Origin: Sipunculus nudus
Taxonomy: Eukaryota; Annelida; Sipuncula; Golfingiida; Sipunculidae
Direction: 5' to 3'
Assembly: GCA_026874595.1 (NCBI GenBank)
Contig: CM049320.1
Coordinates: 51,474,714-51,538,713 of the forward strand
DNA: 64,000 nucleotides
Part shown: one piece after another, positions 24,880 to 39,700 of the stretch
How positions within the stretch are numbered: position 1 is the first letter of the stretch
Layout: each line of letters opens with the position of its first letter
Notes under the pieces: model-generated
What the model saw: only the letters and a program-made list of their open reading frames with translations
Databases searched by the model: none
Told to the model about the DNA's origin: nothing
Program-made: the position numbers and the translations under genes

Positions 24880-27800
24880 CTTTTTTTCTCAGAGGTTCAA
24901 ATGTTGATGAAGAAGATAACAGCTTTCTTGCAAGAAACGCTGCTATTTGAAACCCTGTCGTGGAAAACACACTTGGAGCGTACACAGATTCTTGATTACC
25001 TAGAAGATGTTGACTTGGCTGTCAGTCTCCAAAACCTGGTGGTCGAGCAAGAAAAGACGGAAGCTGCTCTTCTCAGCAACGCTACTGTAACTACCAGCGC
25101 CTATACTGAGTCCCAGGCCTCAAGTGCCGGACACTGGCGCTGCAGCCAATTAAATCAGAGCTTGTGTACCCATGTGACATGCTTATCCGGTGTGCCTTCG
25201 TCATGTCCGTCGGATTTATGTCAACACATGCCCGAGAGTGTCTCTGGAAAAGGGAGTGATCCAAAGGGTATATTTCCCAGACGGTTCCACGTTGATGGTG
25301 TCGCCTGCAGACTTGGGTTTTCATGTTCGTCCGAGCCTTGTGACAGACGTTCATTCATACCAAATGCCAAAGGCAGGTTTGTTTCAGTCGCAGCCGCGTC
25401 GTCGCTTGGATCGTACACAAATGACGAAATCTCGTCAAGTGTACGAAATGGATCAGGTCGACTTTTAACCTCGGGTGCCTCCCGCCTGGGGTCGCTCACA
25501 GAGGAGGATGTGACGTCATACCAAATGGATGCTGAGGGTCCTACAACTCGTACCAGCCCCATATCGCCTGAGAATGAGTCGGGTCTTGCAGAAAGTGACG
25601 TATTTTCGCCCGTAAAGGAACGACCTATCACCAATGACGACCTATCGTTACTGGAGGTAAGATCTAATACTGATCGGTATATATTATTTATTCGGTGAAA
25701 GTGTATAAAGTGCCCTGTACAATAACGATCAAAATACAATAAAATAAAATAATTCAAGATCTCAATTCCATTTCTACATACTAGAGTAAAGACAGAGGAA
25801 ACATTTACTAACAGCTTGCAGATAAATCTCATACATCGTCTTGGAGGCGTTACAAGAAATTTTCATAACATTAATTACCCACATTTTATTAATATATACG
25901 CAGAGCAAGCCAGAAATTACAAATTCTACAGAAAAGGTAGGTTAATAACTGGCTTTGAAAATCTGTGTTCAAGATATATCAGCGGGTCAATAGTTAAGAT
26001 AGGCCTTATACCATGCATATGAAATTTAATGAATAATAAAACAAACCGCCTCCTGTGGCTCAGGGTAGAAGAGAACAGGGGACTCACAGCCGGGAGGACG
26101 TGAGTTCAAATTTCAGCCGAGGCGGTGAGATTTCCAAGGTCGGTCCCACCGAGGGTGAGCGCTCTGCAGACCTAATGGGAAGGCTGTGACCCACGAGTGC
26201 GTCTTTGGGGGTTACCTCGGTGTTATGACCCGGCAATGGGGGATGATTACACACCCAGGAACCGCAGGTGCGGTAGACATCGGGTCTGGGTGACACCAGG
26301 AGACACAAATAATATGATAGAAGCGAGTGCTTCCGCCCTGTCACGTAGTCCCAAACCGAAATGGAACTCTGCAGATGTACATACTTAGATCAAGAATTAG
26401 ATAAGAGAGCATTAAAAAATGGAGGCGGCTACCTCTACTAAAAAAAAATTAAAAACATTAAAAAATAAATTAACACAAGTGCGAATAAATGTATTCTAAC
26501 GATGTGCCTTTTATACTCATGATACTATTAAGCAATATTGTTACATTCTGGTTCAGAATCCACTTTGCAAACGCAAAATATAGAAAATATAATGATGATA
26601 ATAAAATGTATAAATTCTATCATCACGGGTACACTTTGGATTACATTTAAGTTACAATCTTCAAGTAAACACTAAATTCCTTAGATATTTTGCTAACCAG
26701 GATTACACATGTTTGACCAGGGATTACAAACAAGTAAATTCCCAGTATTGAATGCACGGCTGGATTCGTGTGTGTAAAGTCTAAAGTAGTAAGCCACCAA
26801 GATAACAAACCACGTTCAGTCAAAGAGACAATATTTGCTTTCCCGATCCGTCGCTAAAACGTGTGTATATGTACACTTCTTAATAAGCTGCTAGATCGCT
26901 ATCGCTGAGCGCAGCTACCAATTGCTGAAACAAAAGATCTGAGCAGACGACACTTCGTCAGTGTTTGCGCGGGAGTTTACGTCATTGCTAACGACACGGC
27001 GGTGACGACTGAAATGAACAAAGCCGAGAGTACTTTGTTCACATACTTTGCGGCACGCTGCGCAAACATTAGGGACCAGTATACATTGGAGGTACTTTAA
27101 TCTGTCGGTCGACTGTGTGCTTATTAGACACCAATTTGTCCATTCGCTGTGTTTCAGTCCAGTTGTTTTGTTTACAGTTTGGCGAGGTTAATTGAAAAGA
27201 TGACTTGTGAAGTTTATTATATTCAGTCCCATCTTTAAGTGCCAGGTTTGGAGATATTTGCTTACGAAGTCATTTTATTCAGAGGAATTACCCCAGTTAC
27301 CGCATAAAGTACAGCCATAGTTATGTCTTACAAGCAGGTTTTAATAGCTAAGACAAGTCACGACATGTTAACTGAAGTGACATGGTCAACGTTTTTTTTT
27401 CCAAACCCTCATTTGATGGTTGTCGTGTTTGTAACCATAAACCTTAAAGAATACGTGTTCAGTTCAAGGCCACCAAGGTATACAGTACGTAAGTTTCATA
27501 CAAGTACTGATTTTACTTTTGCTGGGGCGCTTTCACAGGTATTGGACGTGAATATAAGGTGTCATAAATGTCTCCACAAATCGAAGGGCACACCTTGATG
27601 AAACACACTAATGTGTATTCTGAGGAAAGCAAGCCTCCGCCATGTGGGAGGGTCCCTTTTGTGGGATGTTATCAAAACCGTTTTGCATTCACTCATTCGG
27701 CCAATATTCCAAGGTTCATTCGTGCAAAAGTGATTCTACACTTTGGAATATTCCTTGATGACGTTTCTGAATCCGGATCATGTGCCTGCTCCCCGCCAAA

Positions 27801-30800
27801 ATCTAATCGATTCTTCATTAGACCGAAAGGCTCTGAACATTTCATGATATTCCGATCAGGATTACGTTAGTTATGTTTTGAACAACAACACATACACACA
27901 AACACACAGACGAATGAGGATCAATGCCTTCCCTCTTGCCGGAGGCAATAAAGCAATGCCTTGGCCCATTATCAAAGTTCATATGGCGCGGGTTATTATA
28001 GTGAATATAAAAAAAGAGCTATATAGAGGTTAAAGAAGAGTCCACTCTCACTTCCCTTGAGGCTAGAATTAGCTTAAATTCCTTTTCCATTTATACCCCG
28101 GGCATAGCTTCGTATCCAAGGTAATATTCAGTTCAGATTTTCGGCTGGTATAAAGAAAACCAAGCAAGCCATCATGATTGTTTCTCTTTTTAATGAGGTT
28201 GACATGTTATATAAGAATACCAGATTTTAGGGCTCTTACTACGCAGACTATCAAGAGAAACATTATTGTAATTTTTACTATGAGAATGAATCTGTAAAAT
28301 ATAAATATGTTTGTGAGAAAAGCAGTATAGTTCCTGATATTGAAAATCACATCAACTGAACCCTGTCTCCGATCCATGAAAAGCAACTGTCCACACATGA
28401 ATGTCCGTTGATATACTGCTGCCATAGGGTCCGTTAAAATTGATTAGCAATTTCATAAAATATTATAAGCTTGTTCCTGTGATCATCACGTGTTTTATTT
28501 TATGGAAGAATTTTCTGGTCACATGAAGATGCCTTTACATGATGAACTTCTAAAGAATATTCTCTTTTTTAATAGAGTTATTAAAGAAGAAATGCGAAAA
28601 TGTACTTTGCAAACAGGATTGGCGCCATAAACTGTCTGTAACCGTCCTTTCGGCAGCATTCCTAGCAAATATATTTATTTACTTTAATAAGAGCATAACA
28701 TTTTATACTGGTTGTCCGCCTACTAAAACGGAGAATTAAGCTCAGACAGTCTTAACTAACTCAACAAATTTGAAAAAAACTAATTCTATTAAGCAAAGCA
28801 TCTTAAACGTTTGGCAGGAATAACATTCCTATATCGCATAAAAAAACGAAAATTATCCGACTTAAGTTAAAGCACAGAGGGATTTATTAACTAAGAGAAT
28901 TCCAGAAAGTTCACCCTGGGTTGAACCACAGGGGGTCACAGTGCACTTCATGCCCTCTGAGCGTTTCTTTTCACTTGGTGCTACTAAGTTACTGTCAAAA
29001 TACTCCGCTGATTTGACATGAGGAGACCCTGGACCGCTGCCCTCACACTGACCGTAAGCTAAACAACTCCAGTGTATAAACGCCCTGCTGAGCGTGTCCT
29101 CTCTAGTTCTGTCAGTTTGTTGTTCGTTGAGAGAAGTACCGTCCTCTCTTGATCTCATGCTCTGCCATTTTCGTTTCTCTGGCACGTAGCAGTGGACACT
29201 GGAAATACTCTAGTAAACTTTCACTAACCTGGAATATATCTTGATAACGCGTAAGTTACTTCTTTATGTATATTGAATTCACTACTGTTGCAAGAATTTA
29301 TCTTGATCTGCTTTTAATTTTTGAATTAACGTGACATACAATACTAGAGTATATCACCATTTTATTGATTTAATTTAGCATTATATATTCCGATCTTTTA
29401 AAATTATTTTTACAATGAGTCACAAATGGGTCACGTACTGGATGTATGCGCATCAACTCTTGTTACCTCACTGTTTTGGGGTAAACACGTCTCCTTGCTG
29501 GATTTTACCTCGAATGGATTTAGTTGTATGGTGAAATATCTTCATATGTGCATTAAGGCTTTAACAATGCATTGAAGAATCGATGCATTCAATTGCCGGC
29601 CTTGCACAAAATGTAATCGGTTATTTACCTCTGAATCGATTAATGTCGATTGTTTTTTTTTTTTTTCACGTATCATCCAAATATCTTCTGTGAGCTCTCA
29701 AATTTGACATACCAGTTTGAGATGTCGAAGCTCTTCATCGCATATGTGCCCTAAATCTATTTAAAACATTTGCTGGTGGACATTCCAAATATGGCGGCGA
29801 CAAAGAGGGGAGAGCTACATTTTTTCTTTTATTTGCTGAAATTTACCAACATCGATTTTGATAAAATTCCTATTATTTTTTTTTAAGTCTGAAATTTACT
29901 ACCTATGTAAGAATTGAATCGAGATTTTAATTGAAGCAAAAGAAACGATAATTGAATCGATTTTTGGGGCCGTCACAATTCACATGCTTAATCTGCATGT
30001 CAAATATATCGCCTTTAAAACATCAATTAAGTATCATCAGTGGCAATCAGTTTGCTTACCAGTCATACCATGTTATGTTTTGATAATTTAAACTGCATTC
30101 AGATTATTAATATTTTCTTTTTCGTTATACAAGCAGCTTACCCATAATTTCGACATGTGACCTATGATATCCAGGATTTAGTGTGTAAGCAAGTTGGTAG
30201 CCCCCGTGAGCATTTTCGAGAAACTGGGAGAAATAAACCTGTCATGGTTAATAACGAACAGTGCCCAGATAAAATCAATTTACGGAGGGAGTTTGGGGGC
30301 AAGGACATGTGTTTAGGCAAAGTTTAGATGGAAATAACGCTTTATTTAACATCGCCCAAATCTTCAAATTATAATACGATTGATCGCACGTTTAAACGCT
30401 GATTTATAATTGATGCATAAATCATAACTGATTATCAATGACAATTGTTAATTAATGGCTCTTTTTTATTTAATTTTGTTTTATGTCACGTGACTCCTTT
30501 ATTTTTATAGAATTTCCAACAGAAAAACAAAGGGACAGAATACCTGGTAGACGACATCGCGTCGCTTGTTAGCAGAGCTTCAACCGAACGTGTGCATAAA
30601 TTCCCCTTTGGAGCCAAAGTGAGTATATTTGACAGAAAACAAAGCATTGGTAAAAAGAGAGACAGTGGACGAACACGTGATATTCAATCTGGGCAAAAAA
30701 GCACCCAGTTTGCCAACGCTGGTCACGTGATCCCGCCGACAAAAGAGGATTCATGTAGTTCCTGTACACAGAAGACAAACAGTGTTAGGTTTCATAATTC

Positions 30801-32127
30801 GTCGCTGTCGGAGCATCTGTGCTGCTTTTACACATCTTCCTCTGATGTTGGCGAAAATGGGGCCCCGTCAGATAAAAACCACCTTTGGTTAAACAAATTT
30901 GAGAAAAGTGGTTTAAAGAAGCTCCCCTTGACAAATGTAAAGACTGAATCGGGAAGTAGGACGGACTGCGCATGCCCTGACGGGAGTGACGCAACAATGG
31001 GGAACGCGGCAGCTGGTACCGGGAAGGCGCTACTGACGGATGGGACTGATAAGCAGTCGGAGATTCATGACGTCACACCTGCCACATCTTCCCACCTCCA
31101 AGCGTCCATGAAGATATGGAATGCAGCATCACTTCACAAAGAGTGCAAATCAACATCGACAGCAGTAAGTGTGCTTGATTTTAACATTACGTTAATAATC
31201 TGATGTTTGTTGAGTATTTACTATAAAATAGCGTCACCAGGTAAGTTATTTACGAGGGTAAGTGTATAAAGTCACGATGAACACATACATATAAAATAAA
31301 ACTAAGCTTTTCGCCCACCAACATAACTTGGCTATTTAACAACCACAAAAACCTTTGTGGTCCTGATCGAGCATTTTACGACATGTCGCAAATATCTAAC
31401 ACGACCCTACAAGCCAACATGAAAGTGGTCGTACTGACGTGCTTTAACTGTAGTATCTATAATGTTATATCCGGGAATTATCAAATTTCTAAACTGTTTC
31501 GTCAGTGAACCTTTCAGTTGGAAGTGTACCACCGGTATATAACAGAACGTCTGGTGCACCAAATTATAGGTTAATCGCATTTTAATAACGGTTAAGGGTA
31601 TATGTCTTGTGAATTAACACAAACTATATTGGTTCCAATCCTCTTCGGCTTAACCTTACACCCGTGAACTAGGTATCTCCCATAGCAGTGTGAAGCTGGA
31701 CAGTCTTATCTTATCCCATTAATTTATCACAGATCATTACTTTTTTTCTGCTGCACAGGCAGCTTAAGATATTTATACAGAAGTGACCAGGAACAGTCCC
31801 TTATAATAAATATACGTGTCAGATTGCACAATATATTGCTGATATGAAACTGTAGATCCCAATTTCCAATTTTGGGATTCTGGATTAGTCTTAGAACTTT
31901 GCATAAAAAACTGTAACCGAGAAGCCTGAGAAGATTTTATTATCACGTGTTGGTATTTCTGTCAGTAATCTTGGACTCGGGTCCGGAATTCAGTCCACAT
32001 TTCAGAGACTCTGACTCGATTATCCTGGACTCAAACATGGATTCGGATGTAGGACTCGAGAAATCAGGCCGAGTCCAATTCTGATGTGGTAGAGAAAGCT
32101 TACTCTAAAGACCTACACACATGACAG

Positions 32128-32185
<58 letters not shown>

Positions 32186-34739
32186 CCTATATTGAGCTTA
32201 TATTACCGAGCTTATTTATGATGTATCGCGATCATATATTACTAAGCTTAGACTGTATCGCGAGCTTATATTACCGAGCTTTGAATGTATCGCAAGCTTA
32301 TATTACCGAGCTTAGGTGTATATGTGAGCTGATATTACCGAGCTTAGACTATATTGCGAGCTAAAATTATCGAGCTGATACTGTATCGCGAGCTTATATT
32401 ACAAAGCTTAGACTGTATCGCGAGCTGATATTACTGAGCTTAGACTGTATCGCGAGCTTATATTACCGAACTTGGACTGTATCGCGAGCTTATATAACCT
32501 AGCTTATAGGCTGTATCGCGAGTTTTTATTACCGAGCTTTGAATGTATCGCAAGCTTATATTACCGAGCTTAGGTTGTATCGCGAGCTGATATTACCGAG
32601 CTTAGACTGTATCGCGAGCTTATATTATCAAGCTTAGACTGTATCGCGAGCTCATATTACCGAGCTTAGTCTGTATTACGAGCTTACTTAGTTTAGCTCT
32701 CAACCTGGAGCTAATCGTAATAAATCAATCAAATGATATGCATATGAAAATTACAATTAAAATACCCATCATAATCTTAAATTTCAGTTAAAATGTCTTA
32801 TAATGTGGGGATTTATATCGGACGTGGGCTCTGATTTGGACTCTGGTTCAAATTGATTGGGACTCGTAGAAGGTGGACTTGGAATCGGACCTAACTCGGA
32901 CTCAGTTGGTGGGTCCGACGGTATCATCGATTTCTGTCGTACATTCGTCTCCACGGATATTTAGCCTCAAAGGAGAAAAGCATGATCCGTGATAGAATAA
33001 AAATAAACAAAGAATCCTGACAGATAAAAAACCTGACTTCCGCTATACTCCCACCCAATGCCTGTGTCCGTGTGTTCGTTCACGAATCTATTTATGCAGA
33101 CATTCAACCAAATCTTTCAAAAGGTAAACTGGAACGAAAGTAATGTTTATGTTAAATGAGTATTGCATTTTAAAGTAAAAGAAATACGTCCGCACATTTG
33201 AAACTTTATTATAAAATTGTTTATTTTTATCACGTGACCCTTCCATGATATTTGACTAAGGGACGTCACGAAGAGTTCATGGATACCTGCACGCCAGCAA
33301 AGATATTTTACACATTTTGGGTTTCTGGATATAGTATACAGTAACCATAAGAGGAAGATAAAAAAATCGGCTCTGTACCACAGGATACAAGGTTTTCAAT
33401 GTAAATGCTGTTTCATATAAAAATGATAAAAAATGTAATCACATTCTGAAATTAAATCCAAATAAAAATGCTAAATTTATTCTCTATTTGATGTGACTTA
33501 ATTTCGCCCCTGAATTTACTCAGACATAAATAATTAATCCTCGCTTAGCACAATTTGCTACATCGTCACGTGATCTGCCCGGCAAGTAGAGCCTCGCCCA
33601 TGGCCAAGTTTATAGTATTAGGATAATCTTAAGATTTATTAGCATATTATGGACATTATTATACCCGCTGTGTTTAGGTCTAACTCACAATGCATACACT
33701 AGTCCGATTATTATGCCCCTGCCCACTTGAATACTGAACATATTTCCCGTGGCCTGCCAGTGAATACTTCTAACTAGTGACGCCGGTCTCCCATGGTGGT
33801 TTAGCAGTTATGTTTGTTTGTATACAGATGTCCCAAACTAAACACCAGGCATAACTTAAGGGGCGTTACAAGGAAGACCGAACGTGTGCCAACATTTTCG
33901 GTACTGAAAGTTCAAATCCAGAGGGATAGCCTTGCTAAACCAAACATCCCCATCATGCCGACTCTGAGTTAAAAACTTCGGTGAGTTTTTTTCTAAAGGA
34001 AAGGTAGGAAGCAGCATGTATATAGTATTTAGGTAGACTCGGGTAAGTGTTCAGGCTATATGGAACTAAGAAGTATCGTGTGGTTGCACCGTTGGTGTTG
34101 GTAACGTGAACGGGATAGCTGCCGGATAATTTTAAGGTTAATGGATTTATTTCATAAATCGCCATTTCCTGATTTAGGAAAACCGGCATTTCTGAATAAT
34201 AATCAAGACAAAGGGCCTCTTCTGTTAACCATGTTATTTGACTTTGTGTGATATTTAATATTTCAAAGAATCAGTATTTTTTCACTTAAAAAAGTTAGTG
34301 GCATCGTTTCGAATGTAAATATTCCGAATGGCGATCAGTTCAGGTGATACTTTAAAAGAATCAACATTCTTTTTTTTTTTTACTTTAACCAAAATTATAT
34401 CGTTCTGTTCCTTTTCCCCCCTGGTATTTTAGTTGATTTGCAAGATAATATACAATGAAGAACTTGTTGAATGTTTTTGTCCATTTATTTATTTGATTAC
34501 TTTTTTTAGATATTTAGATTTAACAAAATGACATCTGGGTCAACTTCATTTGACTGCTTTGTATTTGGTCCAAGAGGCACTGCATGGGGAATATTTTGAA
34601 GATAAGATGATTGAGTACCGCTCCTTCATCATATTTTTAAGACAGGAAACAATTTGTATGTATGGTCACGCTATTAATTTTGAGTGTAAATATGTTATAG
34701 CTAATAACCATAAACTAATATTATCCTAACTGCAAATAA

Positions 34740-34805
<66 letters not shown>

Positions 34806-35546
34806 GATTGCGACTCGTTTTGTCCAACGCTGATATGAGAAGCCGCATGGTGTGCGAATAACGGTTCTTCGATTAAAAAAATTTCCGAAGGTTGTTCCAG
34901 TTATCCTGTTTTTTTTTATAAAATTGCTCTGAAAATTTTACTTATATCCAATTTGAGCAATAGTTGTCTTCAGGTGAAATTCCGTCATTATTCAACGAAC
35001 AAAATACATTCACATTCTATTTAGCCTAAGTTCAAATAGCCATCTGAATGTAGAATTTAGCACATAACTGTGATTAGGGGAACATATCTCGAGCGTGAAT
35101 AGAGCGGAGGGTGGTGGTTATTAACGAGAAAGCCTTCAGCTCATCATTTTAGAACCCAAACCAACAAGCCTCGTCTTGTCCTAGATTAATTAAGCCCCAA
35201 ATAGAACTTGATTGAGTGCGTCTTCGAGGAATTAGTAAAGAGGAACTCTATTCACACCTCCTAATTAGTACTAAATTAGTAAAATCTGTCCAGGGCTCGC
35301 AATGAGCTATATCATCTCATGTTAACAAATAATCGACTGAATAATAAAGATAACACGTTTTCATTATATACCCAATTGAATTATTAATGAAATAATTTTC
35401 AAAATAAAAGCACACATAATTTGATAAAAGCAGAAGTAATTAAACATTTAAATTAAAAATTAAATAAATTATATAATGAACAATAAAACCTTATTATTGC
35501 AATGTCATCAGCATATCCCTTATTACATGTGTACGTTTATCTACGC

Positions 35547-35597
<51 letters not shown>

Positions 35598-36666
35598 GTG
35601 GAAGTACAAATATAAAATTGTATAGCACGATGGCAAAAGGTTCGTTTGAGCCTATGCAGTTGCAGGTGGACGTAATTAACTCCTGCGTGTCATAAGTGAT
35701 CTCTTAGAGCAGTTGTCTGATCCCTGACCAGGAAATCTGACGAGTCTGACACAGTGATCTAATTAATTAACGACTCAGCAGATCCGGCGCTAATCAAGAT
35801 AGAACACGAGAACAAGTTGGGAATCGTTTCGAACTCTGGCAATAAATTACTGACCGCGAGAACTGAACGAGTTAGTCAAGGGCGTGTGGCTTGGTGGAGT
35901 ATGTTTAATTCAACTTTGCTGAGAGCAGTGTAAGAGTTTATCATCTTGATGTCACAGTTTAATTAAAGTCCACATGTAATGGGTAACCAGGTACGTGTGT
36001 CTTATGTCTAATTTTATAATAATAATAAAAATATGTATTATTATTATTATTATACATCTGTATAGCACCTGATCCAAAAAATGCTCATAGGTGCGTTACA
36101 CTAAAATGACGATGAGTAAAATTCGCACGCACAATCATTCTACATTATGATTTAGTATCATCAATAATTATGCAATATTTACATTATTAAAATCTGCAGC
36201 AGGTAAAAATGTAGGTTTCAGCATGATATAATAGTAGTTATCACATATTAAATGCCAATTTAGAAAGTTCTGTTAGCACACTTACTTTCATCAGGTAGAT
36301 TATCGGGTAGGTAGTGAGTACGGCAACTAATCTTTAATCAATACTTCATATACATACCAATGTTTCCCATTGTTACAACGCATTCTGGAATGTTCAGTCT
36401 TATGATTATTTAAACTTTCATTGTATGTTATAGTTACTCTACACTGGTGAATTGTGTCGTATTTGTCGGGGTGCATTCCTTCCCATAAAAGTCCCGTCTA
36501 TAAAATGCGAGTTTGTGAACCACCGTATATACATTTATATATCTTCCTCTTGTTCCAGTCTGATTTTAAATTTAGATTGTATGATTATCTATAAGACTAA
36601 CCTGTTTATTAACATACTGTTAATAAACAAGTAAGTCTATGTAAAAGGTGTCACTCTTAGTCTTTA

Positions 36667-36741
<75 letters not shown>

Positions 36742-39700
36742 GTATGCGTGTATGTATTTAAAATTGTGTTTTATGTACATGTATATCATCCTCCCTACAT
36801 GGAAACGATCACCCCGCTCTGAGCGGGACTAAAACATAAGGTCGCCACTGTCGGCTGCTATGACCGTAAGATTTCTCACTCTTTCTCTCTAAACACATAT
36901 ATGTATGGATCGCAGGAAATAAATCCACAGCTTGAAGCATCGATATTCATGTTGTTTTAGTTTAAATATAAAGAGAGATTAGACTGTTATAAACTTATAC
37001 CAACATACCTTTTCTAACTGTTTTCGTAATCAATGCTTACGCCATATTGCCCACAGAACATTGCATACGCCGAGTAGACGTTATCAAATCGGACAAGGCC
37101 AATGTCGCATGAAATACACGTATGTTCCAGGATTAAACCTGACGTGAATATCCATTTTTTATTTTGATGGAGATTTTTTCTTTCCAGGTATGGATACGCG
37201 AAACAGGTGTTAATTTTACCTACCGATAGGTGCGCTGTGGTAACATGTAATGACTTTCAAATAAAAATACATTCAGATGACGTACAACCCACAAAAGAGC
37301 AACTTGCATATTTTTTCTCTCAAACAAGTTTACTCCATGATATTATATTTCAAATTAAAGCAAAGAAATTTTTTTTCTGTATTTCAGGCACTGTCCAGCA
37401 AGACAAGACTACTAAAGTGGCTGCTAGAACATCCCCGCGAAGCTGAAAACTTTACGGTACTGCCAAAAGGGGGCAAGGTCAGGGAAGTGCGCCTCTGTAC
37501 TTACAGCGCCTCCTTGCGGAGAGAGTTTACAAAGCCTCGTATCCGCGAAGCGTGCACGTGTACATCCAGCAAGATGAACATGGCGGAGCTGACAAACATC
37601 ATTACGAGGCAAAATATACAAATGGCGGACCATGAAGGTCTGCTGTTTGAGACTACGACTGGTCATACACAATACGCAGTGCTGGCCGATATGCTGCTTT
37701 GTTTATTCCCCGGTGAGCATGCGCAGAATCCATCTACCGTCGTCTTCCTGCCAGGAAAGGTCATTCAGTGCCCGCGACCAAATTTTTACGAAGACGAACA
37801 AACCTGCAAGCATACTTTCTCAATCATTGACCCCTCATCATCAGAAAGTCTCCATTTCTATACCAACACGCGCAGGGAATGCCATTTCTGGGTTGCTATG
37901 CTACAGATGGCATCTGACCTTGAACCCAGTGACCTTTTTGAATCAGACGCCAGCTCTGATGAAGAAGGTGGAAATACTTGTTGGTATGTGGAAGATTCCT
38001 GTACTTCAGAATCTCCTCAGGAAAACACAGCGCGCGCAAGTCCCAAGAAACTTGAGTTACAAGGAATGGAGAACCTTGGGTATGTGCCATCCCCTGCGAG
38101 TGCAAGACGCAGTGAACAACATGAAGAGAATAACCAGACACGAGCGCCCCCTATGAGTCCTGATGAACAATCGGCGTCAGACACCAACAGCGCTGATAGG
38201 ATTGTACTACCCGGCAACCTGACTGATGACAATGACTCTCTCAGTACAAGTTCAACAGGACGAGATAAGAAACTCAGCACTTCCTCAGACGAAGCTATTG
38301 AGAACTCACAACCGACCTCCCCGACGATTCTAGTGAGTTTTTATGAAGACAAAGCAAGCAGTGACGATCACAGTGCTGCAGCGGACGACACAGACAGTGA
38401 CAAATCCAGTCACAGTCTTCTGTCAGCTGAAGGAGTTTCTTCATCGAAGACCAGTCATCGGCGGCACCAGTCATCATCCGAGCGTCCCAGTCTCGGCAGT
38501 CGTTTAGTCAGGAAAGCGTCTGATTTAAAAGACAAAATGCTGCGCACCAAAACCAAAGTAAAACGTATAGATTCCAGGCTTAGTGTGACTGATTCTATTT
38601 TGGAAGGATATTTGTATCACAAACATCTTTTGAAATGGTCTCGGCTTTGGGGCATTGTGTCTGATGGAACCTTCAAAGCTTACAAACCTGGCAAAGATTC
38701 CAAACCCTGCCTACAGGTGTCGCTGGACGCTTGCACCGTCGTAGCAGTCGAGAATGACCAAAGTCGGAAAACGCATGTTTTTAGGCTAAGTCCGGAACAT
38801 TCCAAGAATATTTATTTTGCGGCCGAATCGTTGGAAACCTTCAATCAATGGATGAAAGTTTTGATTCAGGAAACAACATCACGGGCGTCCAAGAGGGTAA
38901 CCTTACCGCGCAGGAGAGGCAGCCTGACCGGAAGTGAGAGTTCTGATGAGGTAGGCAATGACCTTGACAACAGGATCACTAGTACCGGGAATTCGTCACC
39001 AGGTGTCCTCGTTCAATACAGTCGCTTTATATCAACGTCACAGGAAATCATTAACAATTCCAAACCAGAAACAGATGAGCGAAGTAATCATCAGTATTTG
39101 TTCAAACAAAAGTGTTCATCAGATGGCAAGATAAACCTCCGTCACGAGATCGGCAAGTGGGCAACAAGCACAATAGCCAGGGACAGTGTAACCTCGAACC
39201 AGAATTTCAGACAATATTATGTAAGTTCTAAGAAGGATAGGCCCGTCCAAGCTGCTGCCAGTGCGCATGCGCCGTTACGAAAGGCGCCTTCCGTGAATTC
39301 TGAGCAAGCGCCGAGAGACGAAAGTTCACCACGATCCTTCCGGCCTACGAGACACCGACTCGGGAAAAGTTTTAACCAGAGAAAGGTGAGCGGGAATAGT
39401 CCTGTTTCCAGGTTCATATTTATGATATAGAATAGTGACAGTTTTGTTCAATGTTGAGGGAAAAAGTTATATTTTACCAAAGATGAATTTAAAGTAGCTC
39501 GGTTTCAAGAGTTCAGTTTGGTGCCACGACAACTGTTGTATTCAAATTCCATGTCAACATAAGAAAATTCGTCCCTAAGAAAAAAATAACAAAGATAAAG
39601 TTATATACATTTGTCTGTTAAAGATGTCATTATATAACTTAAATATGTTCTGTCATTTTCTTCTTTTTGTTGAGCTTTCTGTCCGTTTCCTTTCGACCTT

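Larger units (their letters stand above)
31165..37387 (+). other. 6.2-kb intron of PH-domain gene
   Basis: It contains a TA array (32133-32183), the 32-bp minisatellite that follows it, and TA arrays at 34744-34801, 35550-35594 and 36669-36729. The last of these runs into TATG units. The remainder is AT-rich with no gene seen. Confidence 0.7.

Noticed and set aside
26046-26120. Possible tRNA genes (also 51691-51765 and 53205-53245)
   Set aside because: A- and B-box similarity is clear, but the acceptor and other stems do not pair and the sequences continue into shared SINE bodies.
27568-27870. Plus-strand ORF of 100 codons
   Set aside because: It lies in an intron, is not in phase with the gene's exons, and overlaps an inverted repeat (GGAATATTCC). 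It is probably a repeat relic.
28862-29185. Minus-strand ORF of 107 codons in a GC-richer patch
   Set aside because: The apparent start is GTG, no domain is recognisable, and it lies inside an intron of the PH-domain gene without splice partners.
32184-32700. CRISPR-like regular repeats
   Set aside because: Units are contiguous with no unique spacers, and the genome is eukaryotic. It is a minisatellite.
37632-38156. Second-frame ORF of 174 codons inside exon 4
   Set aside because: A shadow of the main PH-domain reading frame, which has clear domain content and splice phases.
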